Shown here piece by piece: positions 1 through 8,071 of a DNA stretch of 20,947 nucleotides. The stretch is from contig JAXJWW010000008.1 in NCBI GenBank assembly GCA_036307825.1, forward strand, positions 1-20,947. The letters run 5' to 3'. The DNA comes from RGIG9060 sp036307825. Its GTDB lineage: Bacteria; Spirochaetota; Spirochaetia; Treponematales; Treponemataceae. Made by a program: the position numbers and the translations under genes. The notes beneath the pieces were generated by a model that saw nothing but the letters and a program-made list of their open reading frames with translations, was not told the origin of the DNA and did not search any database. The first letter of the stretch is position 1, and the number at the start of each line of letters is the position of its first letter.

Positions 1-25
1 ACTCAACTCAACTCAACTCAACTCA
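1..25. repeat. Pentanucleotide tandem repeat (ACTCA x5)
   Basis: Five perfect head-to-tail copies of ACTCA open the window and are followed by ACGGT. The array touches the window edge, so its true copy number is unknown. A 5-nt unit is not a multiple of three and could change a reading frame, or it could vary promoter spacing. No gene overlapping it can be seen here. Confidence 0.85.
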
Positions 26-63
26 ACGGTAGAATATCGTTTAAATATAAATATTTTCAATTT

Positions 64-113
64 AAAAGCCAATTTTTTGTACATACTTTTGTGTGTGCAA
101 AAAATTGGCTTTT
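64..113. terminator. Strong hairpin terminator of an upstream gene
   Basis: A perfect 16-bp inverted repeat pairs 64-79 with 98-113. It can extend inward to 83/94 with one G-T wobble, leaving a 10-nt loop. The left arm begins with A's and the right arm runs into T's (110-114), so it can work in both directions. It most likely ends a gene lying left of the window and separates it from the lipoprotein gene at 170. Confidence 0.75.
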
Positions 114-169
114 TGCGTTTTAAATTTTTGGTAAATTATTTTTCAAAAGAAATATATTAGGAGAATTTT

Positions 170-3100
170 ATGAAAAAATTTACGTGGTTTGTTACAATTT
201 TACTTGTAGCAAGTATGATTTTTGGAATTTTTGGCTGTAAAGAACAACCTGTTCCTGGTGTAGAACTAGATAAAACAGCTCCAGCCGAAGTAACCGAATT
301 AACAGTAACAGCAAGTAATGGAAATGCTTTGCTAAGTTGGAGTAATCCATCGGATGAAGACTTTGTTGGTGTTCAAATTAGTGCAACTCCAGCAAATGGA
401 ACATTAAAGAATGCTGTAAGTTTAGGAAAAGATGTTACAAGTTTTGAAGTAAGTGGATTGGAAAATGGAAAAGAATACACTTTTTTAGTAAAAACATACG
501 ATAAAAGCTTGAATTATTCAGTTGGTGTAACTGGAGTAGCAACTGTATTAGATACTGCAGATTATGTAGCACCAGCCGAAGTAACATATTTAGCAGCTAT
601 TAACAAAGATGCAAGTGTTCTTTTAACTTGGAAAGATGCAACTGATAATGACATTTTAGGTTATGAAGTAAGTTGGGATAAATCAGCTCCTATTAATAGA
701 AGTTCTGTAATGGAATCTAATTCTATGATGGTTGCACCTAAAGCACAAGGTTGCTATATCAGCAACTTAACAAATGGTACAACTTATTCATTTACAGTAA
801 AATCTATCGATACAAGTGGAAATAAAAGTGCAGGGCAAAGCGTTTCAATTACTCCTGCTGTTATAGAAAAATCTCCTCTTGTAATTGAATTAGTTCCAAG
901 TACAATAGAAAAAACAAAAGATAGTGTAGAAATTTCTGTAAATGTAACAACAGATTTTTCAAGTAATATCAAAAAAATTGCTTACAAAGAAGGAACTTTT
1001 ACTAAAATAGATGAAGTTCTTGCAGGTACAGATATTACAACAACTCAAAAAATTACTGCAACAAAGAATACTACATATACAGTAGTTGCAACTGATACAG
1101 CAGGACGTCGTGAAATTCAATGGATTACAGTTGATAATATTGATGTAGTTCCTCCTGCTCAAGTTAGTGATTTAAAAGCTGTGTACAATAAAGATTCAAA
1201 AACTATTTCTGTAAGTTGGAAAAATCCAACAGATGAAGATTTTGCAGGAACAATTTTAACTTATAAGAAAATTGGTTCAGATGCTACAAAACTAGAATTT
1301 AATAAAAATACAACTTCTTGTACATTAAAAAATATTCTTCCTGATAACTCAACTTATCAAATAGAAATCTGTTCTATTGATGAGTATGGAAACTCTAGTG
1401 TTGTAAAAACAACTTCAGTTGTAACTTATTCTATCTTAAAACTTACCATAAATGCAGGTAAAGGTTGGCTAGAAACTGAAACTGAAAATAAAGTAAAATC
1501 TATAACTGTAGAGTTTGAAGCAGGCGAGAGTTTTTATCAAATTTATGAAAGAAAAGAATGGGATTATTATAGTGAAAAAAATGAAGAAAAAGATATATGG
1601 TACGCCTATGAAGAAAATGGGAATTATTATGATTATGATTATGAACTTATTGATAAAGAAGGAAAAATATTATCTGAAGACGAATGGCTTGGTATGAGTC
1701 TTTATGAAGATACAACTTTTTATCTTCACTATCGTAAGTTAGTTCCTATTACATTTGATTTTAATGGTGGAATTGGAAAGGATTCGGTATTTACAGATTA
1801 TTTTGTAGAATACGGATATGAAGGTCTAGAATTTTATAACAGCCCAGAATATATATACAAAGACGGCTACTTCTTGCGTGGTTGGACAAAAACTCGTGAC
1901 GGAGAGGATTTTGTTACAATATGTCCAAGTGAGCCAATAACACTTTATGCAAAATGGGAAGAATCTAAAACTTGTACACTAATACTTAAATCTGGAGAAT
2001 ATTCAAAGTTCTATGATTATAGTAATGGCACACAATTATCTTCAACTATGTCATTAACTTTTGAATCTGGAAAATCTCTAGAAAGAGTTTTACAAGAAAA
2101 TGGATATTATTCAAATGCTATTGTTGATGAAAGTGAATTTTTAGGTAAACGCTTTGGTGGTTTTAAAGATTCTCAAGGTAATGTGTACGATATGGGAACA
2201 ATGTTGACCGAATCTGTAGAACTTGAAGCATTTACTAGGGATTTATATCCTTACGAAGTTGGTATCAATATGAATTTTAACGGTATAAATATTGAAGGTT
2301 ATGATGAATATTGTGTTTATGTGGAAACTTATGAATATAAAGAATATCTAGAAATGATGAGTGAAAACCTACAAGATGAAGTTGAAGATTACTTTTTTGT
2401 AGGTTGGACTTTTACAAAAGATGGTGATGATTTTGTAGATTCTCTAAAAGGAGGAACAACTACAACTATCTACGCAAAGTGGATGTCTTATGAAGACATG
2501 GCAAAAATCCTTCCATATTACTACAACGAGGATAAAACACAAGTAACTTTCATTTTTAGACCAGCAGACTTTGGTTTAAATTGGAAATCAAGCGATAATT
2601 ACACAGTAAAATTAATGTGTGAGATTACTAATTGGGATGCTAATAACAACAATGAAGATTTTGTTCTATCAAAAAATTCTGACGGAAATTATGCAGTTAC
2701 ATTTGATTACAATGATATTGCAGATGGATTTTTTTATTGGGCAGGTTTTCAATTCTGTGTAAAAGAAACTACTAATTGGTACGGTTGGCCAGAGTATAAA
2801 TATTCTTTGCCAGAAGATACAACAATGAAAGAAGAAAATGGTGATAGAGGTTTTAAACTTCAACTTTTCCCTATGTCATTAGGAATTGATTTAAATGGTG
2901 GAAACATATATGGCGATACCACTTCAAAATTCTTTGGTATTAGTTGGACTCGATATGATGAAGAACATTTTAAGTTTAGAAGTATAGAAGATACTCTTCA
3001 ATATTATTTAGGTGTAGATAATCCAACAAGAGAGGGTTATGTTTTTGCTGGTTGGACTTTTACAAAGGACGGAAATGATTTTGTAAATTATAAATACGAC

Positions 3101-4411
3101 CATTTACCTTATGGAAAATATACTCTTTATGCAAGATGGATTGAAGAAAAGGACTGTACGTTAACTCTTCAAGCTATAGAGAATTCTGAATTTGTTGATT
3201 ATGATGGCAATTCATTAGGTACAAACTTAAAATATGATTTTATAGCAGGAAGACGTTTGGGCGAAGTTTTTTCTTGGAGTGAAGTTAGCCCTGAATATAC
3301 ATCTTCAAATGATAGAACTTATGAATTTTTTCATTATGTAGATGATTATGGTAATGAATATTTTCAAGATACAATTTTAGCTGATACTGTAACACTTTAT
3401 CCTGTGTTTAAACTTGTTCCACGGGTAACTTATGATTTTAACGGTGGATATCTAGAAGGATATAATGAAGATGTGTATATATATGATGATTTTGAGCTTA
3501 TTGGAGGTTATGACGATCTTATAAAAGATGGTTATTATTGTGCAGGTTGGACATTAACAAAAGACGATAAGGATTTTATAACTGAAACAGAAGAAGATAT
3601 TACTGTTTATGCTAGATGGATTCGTCTTACTCCTGAATCTTCTACAGGGGTATATAGTTATACTGTACCTATAGACGAAATTTCAGAGCAATGGGAAGGT
3701 AATTATTTAAAAGCAGATTTTGCTGTTATGGTTATGACTGATAAACAGGTTCGTGAATTATATCACAAAGATGAATATAGATATAACTATGATGTTGATA
3801 AAAATCTTTATGGTAAAAATTTAACCATTAGTACAACTAGACAAGGTAATTTCAATATTGTAGATGGAATTGCTGCAACTGTAACAGAAACAGATTTAAC
3901 TGTCTTTGTTGATATGAATAAATTTTATTGTGAAAGTAATGAAGTAAGTCCTGATGGTGATATACTAGTTCGTAAGCCTTATGTAGTAGCTCTTGCATCT
4001 AAAACTCATGCACCTGAGGATTATTCGTTTACTGACTGGGGAGATACTATGATTATGAATCCAAATGCATTTTTCCCTACAGATTTACAAGAACAAGGAA
4101 CTCCTGCTGACATGTTTACACTGTGCTATGTTGCAGGAACTATGACAGACCCTGCATGGGAGCCATCAAGTATTGAGCTTGATGAAAATAATTCTTTTGC
4201 TTTAGAAAGCGATGGAGAAGAAATACAATTTAAATTTACCGATGGTTCTTGGAATTGCTCTTATGGAATTTTGGACGGACCAATTAACTATGAAGGTGAA
4301 TACACATTGGGTGGTTCAGGAAATATATTTGTCAATTTGCCAAAAGGTGCTTATCGTTTTACTCTTGATGTTACAGAAGAATATGCAAAAGTAATTGTTA
4401 CTAAAGAATAA
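170..4411 (+). CDS. Large surface lipoprotein with FN3 and B-repeat modules
   Basis: This 1413-aa protein starts with a lipoprotein signal peptide (lipobox GIFGC, Cys23). An AGGAG ribosome site lies 6-10 nt before the ATG. Fibronectin type III domains fit about residues 34-125, 133-228 and 324-425, with an Ig-like segment between the second and third. Four degenerate Listeria-Bacteroides (InlB B-type) repeats follow near 525-600, 696-775, 905-1000 and 1083-1163. Each has a FNG or NGG turn, a GW(T)-x-T-K/R-D-G-x-DF core and a closing YA[KR]W. Three alternating modules that begin CTL or LTI lie between them. Residues about 780-905 and 1340-1413 look like carbohydrate-binding beta-sandwiches; the last has an FKFTDGSW...YG...NI pattern recalling starch-binding domains. 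It is probably a cell-surface adhesin or glycan binder. That role is inferred, and no catalytic motif was seen. Confidence 0.75.
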   Translation: MKKFTWFVTILLVASMIFGIFGCKEQPVPGVELDKTAPAEVTELTVTASNGNALLSWSNPSDEDFVGVQISATPANGTLKNAVSLGKDVTSFEVSGLENGKEYTFLVKTYDKSLNYSVGVTGVATVLDTADYVAPAEVTYLAAINKDASVLLTWKDATDNDILGYEVSWDKSAPINRSSVMESNSMMVAPKAQGCYISNLTNGTTYSFTVKSIDTSGNKSAGQSVSITPAVIEKSPLVIELVPSTIEKTKDSVEISVNVTTDFSSNIKKIAYKEGTFTKIDEVLAGTDITTTQKITATKNTTYTVVATDTAGRREIQWITVDNIDVVPPAQVSDLKAVYNKDSKTISVSWKNPTDEDFAGTILTYKKIGSDATKLEFNKNTTSCTLKNILPDNSTYQIEICSIDEYGNSSVVKTTSVVTYSILKLTINAGKGWLETETENKVKSITVEFEAGESFYQIYERKEWDYYSEKNEEKDIWYAYEENGNYYDYDYELIDKEGKILSEDEWLGMSLYEDTTFYLHYRKLVPITFDFNGGIGKDSVFTDYFVEYGYEGLEFYNSPEYIYKDGYFLRGWTKTRDGEDFVTICPSEPITLYAKWEESKTCTLILKSGEYSKFYDYSNGTQLSSTMSLTFESGKSLERVLQENGYYSNAIVDESEFLGKRFGGFKDSQGNVYDMGTMLTESVELEAFTRDLYPYEVGINMNFNGINIEGYDEYCVYVETYEYKEYLEMMSENLQDEVEDYFFVGWTFTKDGDDFVDSLKGGTTTTIYAKWMSYEDMAKILPYYYNEDKTQVTFIFRPADFGLNWKSSDNYTVKLMCEITNWDANNNNEDFVLSKNSDGNYAVTFDYNDIADGFFYWAGFQFCVKETTNWYGWPEYKYSLPEDTTMKEENGDRGFKLQLFPMSLGIDLNGGNIYGDTTSKFFGISWTRYDEEHFKFRSIEDTLQYYLGVDNPTREGYVFAGWTFTKDGNDFVNYKYDHLPYGKYTLYARWIEEKDCTLTLQAIENSEFVDYDGNSLGTNLKYDFIAGRRLGEVFSWSEVSPEYTSSNDRTYEFFHYVDDYGNEYFQDTILADTVTLYPVFKLVPRVTYDFNGGYLEGYNEDVYIYDDFELIGGYDDLIKDGYYCAGWTLTKDDKDFITETEEDITVYARWIRLTPESSTGVYSYTVPIDEISEQWEGNYLKADFAVMVMTDKQVRELYHKDEYRYNYDVDKNLYGKNLTISTTRQGNFNIVDGIAATVTETDLTVFVDMNKFYCESNEVSPDGDILVRKPYVVALASKTHAPEDYSFTDWGDTMIMNPNAFFPTDLQEQGTPADMFTLCYVAGTMTDPAWEPSSIELDENNSFALESDGEEIQFKFTDGSWNCSYGILDGPINYEGEYTLGGSGNIFVNLPKGAYRFTLDVTEEYAKVIVTKE

Positions 4412-4427
4412 TTTATAAATATTTCGT

Positions 4428-4463
4428 ATAAGCCTAGATGAATATTTTGTTGTCTAGGCTTAT
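4428..4463 (+). terminator. Hairpin after the 1413-aa lipoprotein gene
   Basis: A perfect 11-bp stem pairs 4428-4438 with 4453-4463 across a 14-nt loop. It is followed by TGATTTTT. It begins 16 nt after the stop codon at 4409-4411 and lies just before the next gene's ribosome site, so it may end transcription or only attenuate it. Confidence 0.6.
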
Positions 4464-4484
4464 TGATTTTTGATGGGAGTTTTT

Positions 4485-6167
4485 ATGAAGACTAATATTT
4501 TATTTCTAATTTCAATTTTGATAGTAAGTATGTTTGTTATAACTGGTTGTCAAGATATAAATAACACAAACTGTGCAACTATAAACATCAAATTAGATTT
4601 ATCAAAAATCATAAAAACTTCTAGAAATGAAGCTTCTCAAAATTCTGAATATATCTTAAAAGTTTCTGCCTATGAAGCTTCTAGTTATAAATTAGAAAAT
4701 GAAATTGAAAAACTTCCTTTATTAGCAGAAACAGAAAAAAAAGTTGACATAAAAGGTAATGTAAAAATTTATTTAGATATTGAAATTGGTTTAAATGTTA
4801 TTTTTGTTGCGAAGCTTTATGAAGGTGGTGATAAAAATCCGATTTATACAGGAAATAGTCAAGTCATAAAAATTAAAGCAACTGACAACAAAGTTCATCT
4901 AAATTTAACTAAACAAAAAACCGACTTAGATATTGATATTGAAGTAAAATCAGAAATTTTTACAGTAACTTTTAATTCTCTGGGTGGAACTACTGTAGAA
5001 AGTCAACAAATAGAAGCTGGTTCTTTCGTAGAAAAACCAACAGAACCAACTAAACTAGGATATTCTTTTGACGGTTGGTATACAAGTACAGATGGTGGAA
5101 AAACATTATCAACAAAATTTGATTTTACAACTTCAATATCAAGTGATATTACATTGTACGCAAAATGGAATGCTATTATTTTTACAGTAACTTTTAATAC
5201 TGATAGCGGAATTTTTACTGAGGATACTAATCAAAACGTAAATTATGGAGAAAAAGTTATAGAACCAAAAGATCCAATTCGTAATGGTTATGATTTCTTA
5301 GGTTGGTATGAAAGTACAGATAACGGAATTACTTTGAGTGAATTATCTTATTCTTTTGATACTGTTGTTACAGAAAATATTGAATTGTATGCAAAATGGA
5401 AAGTTACAGAAAATTTTATCTATATAGAAGGCACAACAATAGAAGGAAGAATAACGGCAGAAGGTTCTTCTTCAAGTAATGTATTTATAGATGGTTCTAG
5501 TGTAACTATAGCGAGTTTTTATATAAGTGATCATGAAGTAACACAAGGTGAATACGAATCTTATGGTTCATATAGAAATTATAATCCAACTTCTAATTAT
5601 GGGCTTGGAGATAATTATCCTGCCTATTATGTAAGTATGTTTGATGCTATAGTTTATTGTAATGAACGCAGTATTGCCGAAGGTTTTGAGCCTTGTTACT
5701 CAATAAAAAATAGTACAAATCCTAATGAATGGGGAAGTTATTCAGAATCATACGAAGATTGGTTTAATGTAACTTGTAACTTTGAAGCTAACGGTTACAG
5801 GTTGCCTTCTGAATTAGAATGGGAATATGTTGCTCGTGGCGGAAATCTTTCTGAGTATCAATATAAATATTCTGGAAGTGATAATATTGACGATGTTGCA
5901 TGGTATAAAGCTAATTCCGATAGCAAAACACATGAAGTAAAAACAAAACAGCCCAATACACTAGGCTTATATGATATGTCAGGAAATGTTCATGAATGGT
6001 GTTTTGATAAAGATTCTGTTGTTACAGAATGTTATCGTTTACGAGGTGGCGGTTACAATAGTATTGATAATGCTAAGCATTGTACCGTTTTTAATAACTC
6101 TATCTATTCTACTCCAGATACTCTTTTCCCTTATTATGGCTTCCGTCTAGTTCGCACCGCAGAATAG
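4485..6167 (+). CDS. Lipoprotein with B-repeats and FGE-sulfatase-like domain
   Basis: I place the start at ATG 4485 because GGGAG (4475-4479) sits 5 nt upstream. In-frame TTG 4470 and ATG 4473 would overlap or precede that site. The product has 560 aa and a lipobox ending in Cys22 (VITGC). An unassigned N-terminal domain (22-157) is followed by two good Listeria-Bacteroides repeats (about 158-229 and 232-306), both ending LYAKW. The C-terminus (about 309-560) is a formylglycine-generating-enzyme/SUMF1-like domain, shown by HEVTQGEY, GYRLPSELEWEYVARGG, DMSGNVHEWC and a final GFRLV. The two cysteines of copper-dependent FGE after the GGSY-like motif appear to be replaced (GGGYNS...). A binding or structural role is therefore more likely than sulfatase activation. 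It shares B-repeats with the gene before it. Confidence 0.8.
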   Translation: MKTNILFLISILIVSMFVITGCQDINNTNCATINIKLDLSKIIKTSRNEASQNSEYILKVSAYEASSYKLENEIEKLPLLAETEKKVDIKGNVKIYLDIEIGLNVIFVAKLYEGGDKNPIYTGNSQVIKIKATDNKVHLNLTKQKTDLDIDIEVKSEIFTVTFNSLGGTTVESQQIEAGSFVEKPTEPTKLGYSFDGWYTSTDGGKTLSTKFDFTTSISSDITLYAKWNAIIFTVTFNTDSGIFTEDTNQNVNYGEKVIEPKDPIRNGYDFLGWYESTDNGITLSELSYSFDTVVTENIELYAKWKVTENFIYIEGTTIEGRITAEGSSSSNVFIDGSSVTIASFYISDHEVTQGEYESYGSYRNYNPTSNYGLGDNYPAYYVSMFDAIVYCNERSIAEGFEPCYSIKNSTNPNEWGSYSESYEDWFNVTCNFEANGYRLPSELEWEYVARGGNLSEYQYKYSGSDNIDDVAWYKANSDSKTHEVKTKQPNTLGLYDMSGNVHEWCFDKDSVVTECYRLRGGGYNSIDNAKHCTVFNNSIYSTPDTLFPYYGFRLVRTAE

Positions 6168-6173
6168 ATTTTA

Positions 6174-6231
6174 TTTTTAGTTAATTGGTGAGACTAATAG
6201 TTATGCTCCCTGTCCACCAATCAGCTAAAAA
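6174..6231. terminator. Long inverted repeat after the FGE-like gene
   Basis: Arms 6174-6190 and 6215-6231 pair over 17 positions with one mismatch and one G-T wobble, around a 24-nt loop. The left arm starts TTTTTAG and the right arm ends CTAAAAA, so the U-tract falls on the wrong side for a standard plus-strand terminator. It starts 6 nt after the stop codon and may still be the 3' end structure of that mRNA. Confidence 0.45.
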
Positions 6232-6293
6232 ATGCCTTTGCCATTTCACTACTTTCGCAATCAGCTTTTCTTTCTCCCAAAGTGAAATTGATA

Positions 6294-6462
6294 AAAAATC
6301 ACAAAGAAACTGTTATTTAGCAAACTCGTGAAAAATCCGTAGACAGAAAATGACATCGACCTGCATTGACGACTGAAAGGAGGAACCGCAGGTCGCAGGG
6401 CATTTTCTGTCGAAAGGATTTTTGTACGAATCTTCTAAATACTCAATTTCAATGTGATTTTT
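6294..6462. other. 169-nt nested stem-loop element, unassigned
   Basis: Six strictly nested complementary segments share one axis: 6294-6303/6453-6462 (10 bp), 6316-6320/6435-6439 (5), 6326-6329/6426-6429 (4), 6331-6338/6416-6423 (8), 6342-6352/6401-6411 (11) and 6357-6364/6388-6395 (8). All segments are perfect Watson-Crick matches. The 23-nt apical loop contains AAAGGAGG, a strong Shine-Dalgarno-like octamer with no start codon at a suitable distance. The core (6342-6411) is clearly richer in GC than its surroundings. It could be a structured RNA, a palindromic interspersed repeat or a small non-autonomous mobile element. No coding frame was found in it. Confidence 0.6.
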
Positions 6463-6479
6463 AAGCATATTTTACACTC

Positions 6480-6508
6480 TTGATTTTTTTGTCATTCTGT
6501 CTTATTGT
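6480..6508 (+). promoter_or_regulatory. Weak candidate promoter for the hemolysin III gene
   Basis: TTGATT (6480-6485) and TATTGT (6503-6508) are 17 nt apart, about 35 nt before the ATG at 6543. Both boxes are imperfect in a very AT-rich stretch, so this is only a candidate. Confidence 0.3.
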
Positions 6509-6542
6509 TTATTATCAATTTTAATAAAAAGGATGAATCAAT

Positions 6543-7418
6543 ATGTCAGAAATCCAAACTATACAACCAGAAGAAATTTCTCCAAAAAAGAAACTTAAAA
6601 TAGAAGCAAAGCAAAAAATCAAAGAAATTAAACTTCAGGCAAAAAAAGATATTGCAGATACAAAATATCAACTTTTTCTTGAATTGAAAAAAGATAACAA
6701 AAAAGTTATTGATAAGGCTTGTAGAAAAATCGAAAAAAAACGCATGAAAGAAATTGCAAAAGCCGAATACGAATCAAAGCCAAAACGATATTCTATCGGG
6801 GAAGAAATTTTCAATTCTATCACTCATGGAATTGGAGTTGGACTTGCAATTGCTGGTCTTGTTTTGTTGATTGTTCGTGCTGTTCGTCACGCACCACAAG
6901 AATTTTTGGGTTCTTATGTAACAGGTGTTTCACTTTTTGGCGCTTCAATGATAATCCTTTATTTGATGTCAACTTTGTATCACGCACTTACACCTTACGG
7001 GGCAAAAAAAGTTTTTGCAATTTTTGACCATTGTTCAATTTACATTTTGATAGCAGGAACTTACACTCCATTTTGTCTTGCATTTTTGCGTGGTGCTTTA
7101 GGTTGGACAATCTTTGGAATTATCTGGGGATTGGCTGTTCTTGGAATTGTGTTCTATTCAATTTTTGGTTCTAAAATGAGAGTTCTTTCTGTTATCACTT
7201 ATATCCTTATGGGCTGGATGATAATTTTTGCATTCAAATCAGTAAAACAAGCAATTTCTTCAACAAGTCTTGCTTTCTTACTTTCAGGTGGAGTTGCTTA
7301 CATGGTGGGTGTAATTTTTTACGCAATGAAAAAAATCAAATGGACTCATTGTATTTGGCACTTATTTGTTTTAATGGGAACAGTTCTTCACTTCTTCTCT
7401 GTAATGTTTGCAATTTAA
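6543..7418 (+). CDS. Hemolysin III / TrhA-family membrane protein
   Basis: This is a 291-aa integral membrane protein of the hemolysin III (COG1272, PAQR-like) family. The core from about residue 82 has about seven hydrophobic segments. It has the family signatures NSITHGIG, STLYHAL, FDHCSIYILIAGTYTPFCL and IWHLFVLMGTVLHFF, whose His and Asp residues form the metal site in related receptors. The first 80 residues are an unusual extension: very Lys- and Glu-rich, predicted helical or coiled-coil, and absent from typical members of about 210 aa. An AAGGATG ribosome site precedes the ATG. The family has been linked to membrane energetics and fluidity homeostasis; haemolysis should not be assumed. 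Confidence 0.88.
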   Translation: MSEIQTIQPEEISPKKKLKIEAKQKIKEIKLQAKKDIADTKYQLFLELKKDNKKVIDKACRKIEKKRMKEIAKAEYESKPKRYSIGEEIFNSITHGIGVGLAIAGLVLLIVRAVRHAPQEFLGSYVTGVSLFGASMIILYLMSTLYHALTPYGAKKVFAIFDHCSIYILIAGTYTPFCLAFLRGALGWTIFGIIWGLAVLGIVFYSIFGSKMRVLSVITYILMGWMIIFAFKSVKQAISSTSLAFLLSGGVAYMVGVIFYAMKKIKWTHCIWHLFVLMGTVLHFFSVMFAI

Positions 7419-7428
7419 AAGTTTTATG

Positions 7429-7472
7429 TTAAGTGGAATTTTGGTAGAAATTTTTATCATTATTCCACTTAA
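7429..7472. terminator. Inverted repeat after the hemolysin III gene
   Basis: A perfect 11-bp stem pairs 7429-7439 with 7462-7472, ten nt after the stop codon. No clear T-run follows on the plus strand, so termination is possible but not secure. Confidence 0.4.
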
Positions 7473-7528
7473 AACTGAATTAAGAATAAATAAAGTTCGT
7501 TAAAAAAATAATATTGAACGAGGTTTTT

Positions 7529-8002
7529 ATGAAAAAGTTTTTGTTGTTAGTTATAACCTTATTATGTCTTGTTTGCTCAACTTATGGATTGCAATTCGGA
7601 ATTTCTGCAGAACCGATTGGTCCAAAATTATCTTATACTTTTGAGGATGCAAATTTACATCTTTCTATAGGACCAACTACACTTTTTTCATTAGGTTTAG
7701 ATTGGGAATTTTCTCGAATTGATTTAGCACCTGAGAATTTTTTTAACTTTGGATTTCAATTTGGAGCAGGTACAACTCTTTTTATTATTCCAATAGATTT
7801 TTTATGGCTAGTACAAACTATTTATCCTATTGCAGGTATTCATATGGATTGGAATTTTAAGAAGATGACACTAGAATTTTTTCTACAATGGGAACCTTGT
7901 ATGTATATAGATTGGTTTAGTCTAGAAGGTGCTACTTGGTCTGATTTTTTTGCTCCAGAACTATTAGCCTGGAATCAAATCGGTTTTAGATTTCGCTTTT
8001 AA
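7529..8002 (+). CDS. Small exported beta-barrel-like protein
   Basis: The start is ATG 7529, with CGAGG (7519-7523) 5 nt upstream; an upstream in-frame TTG at 7514 precedes that ribosome site. The 157-aa product begins with a typical Sec signal peptide (MKKFLLLVITLLCLVC...), probably cut after STYG. The mature part alternates short hydrophobic and aromatic strands (LSYTF, FNFGFQFGAGTTLF, MTLEFFLQW) and ends in FRFRF. A terminal Phe after alternating strands is the usual signal for outer-membrane beta-barrel insertion. I do not recognise a named family. It is short for a full barrel, about 6-8 strands. The next gene, aspS, has its own promoter, so no operon link is evident. Confidence 0.65.
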   Translation: MKKFLLLVITLLCLVCSTYGLQFGISAEPIGPKLSYTFEDANLHLSIGPTTLFSLGLDWEFSRIDLAPENFFNFGFQFGAGTTLFIIPIDFLWLVQTIYPIAGIHMDWNFKKMTLEFFLQWEPCMYIDWFSLEGATWSDFFAPELLAWNQIGFRFRF

Positions 8003-8033
8003 ATTTTTCTAATATAGCAAACTAAAACAAGCC

Positions 8034-8062
8034 TTGAATAACACTCTTATTTACAGTAAAAT
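8034..8062 (+). promoter_or_regulatory. Sigma70-type promoter of aspS
   Basis: TTGAAT (8034-8039) and TAAAAT (8057-8062) are exactly 17 nt apart. Transcription would start near 8069-8070, only 2-3 nt before the ATG at 8072. That predicts a leaderless or nearly leaderless aspS mRNA. Confidence 0.6.
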
Positions 8063-8071
8063 TATATCACT

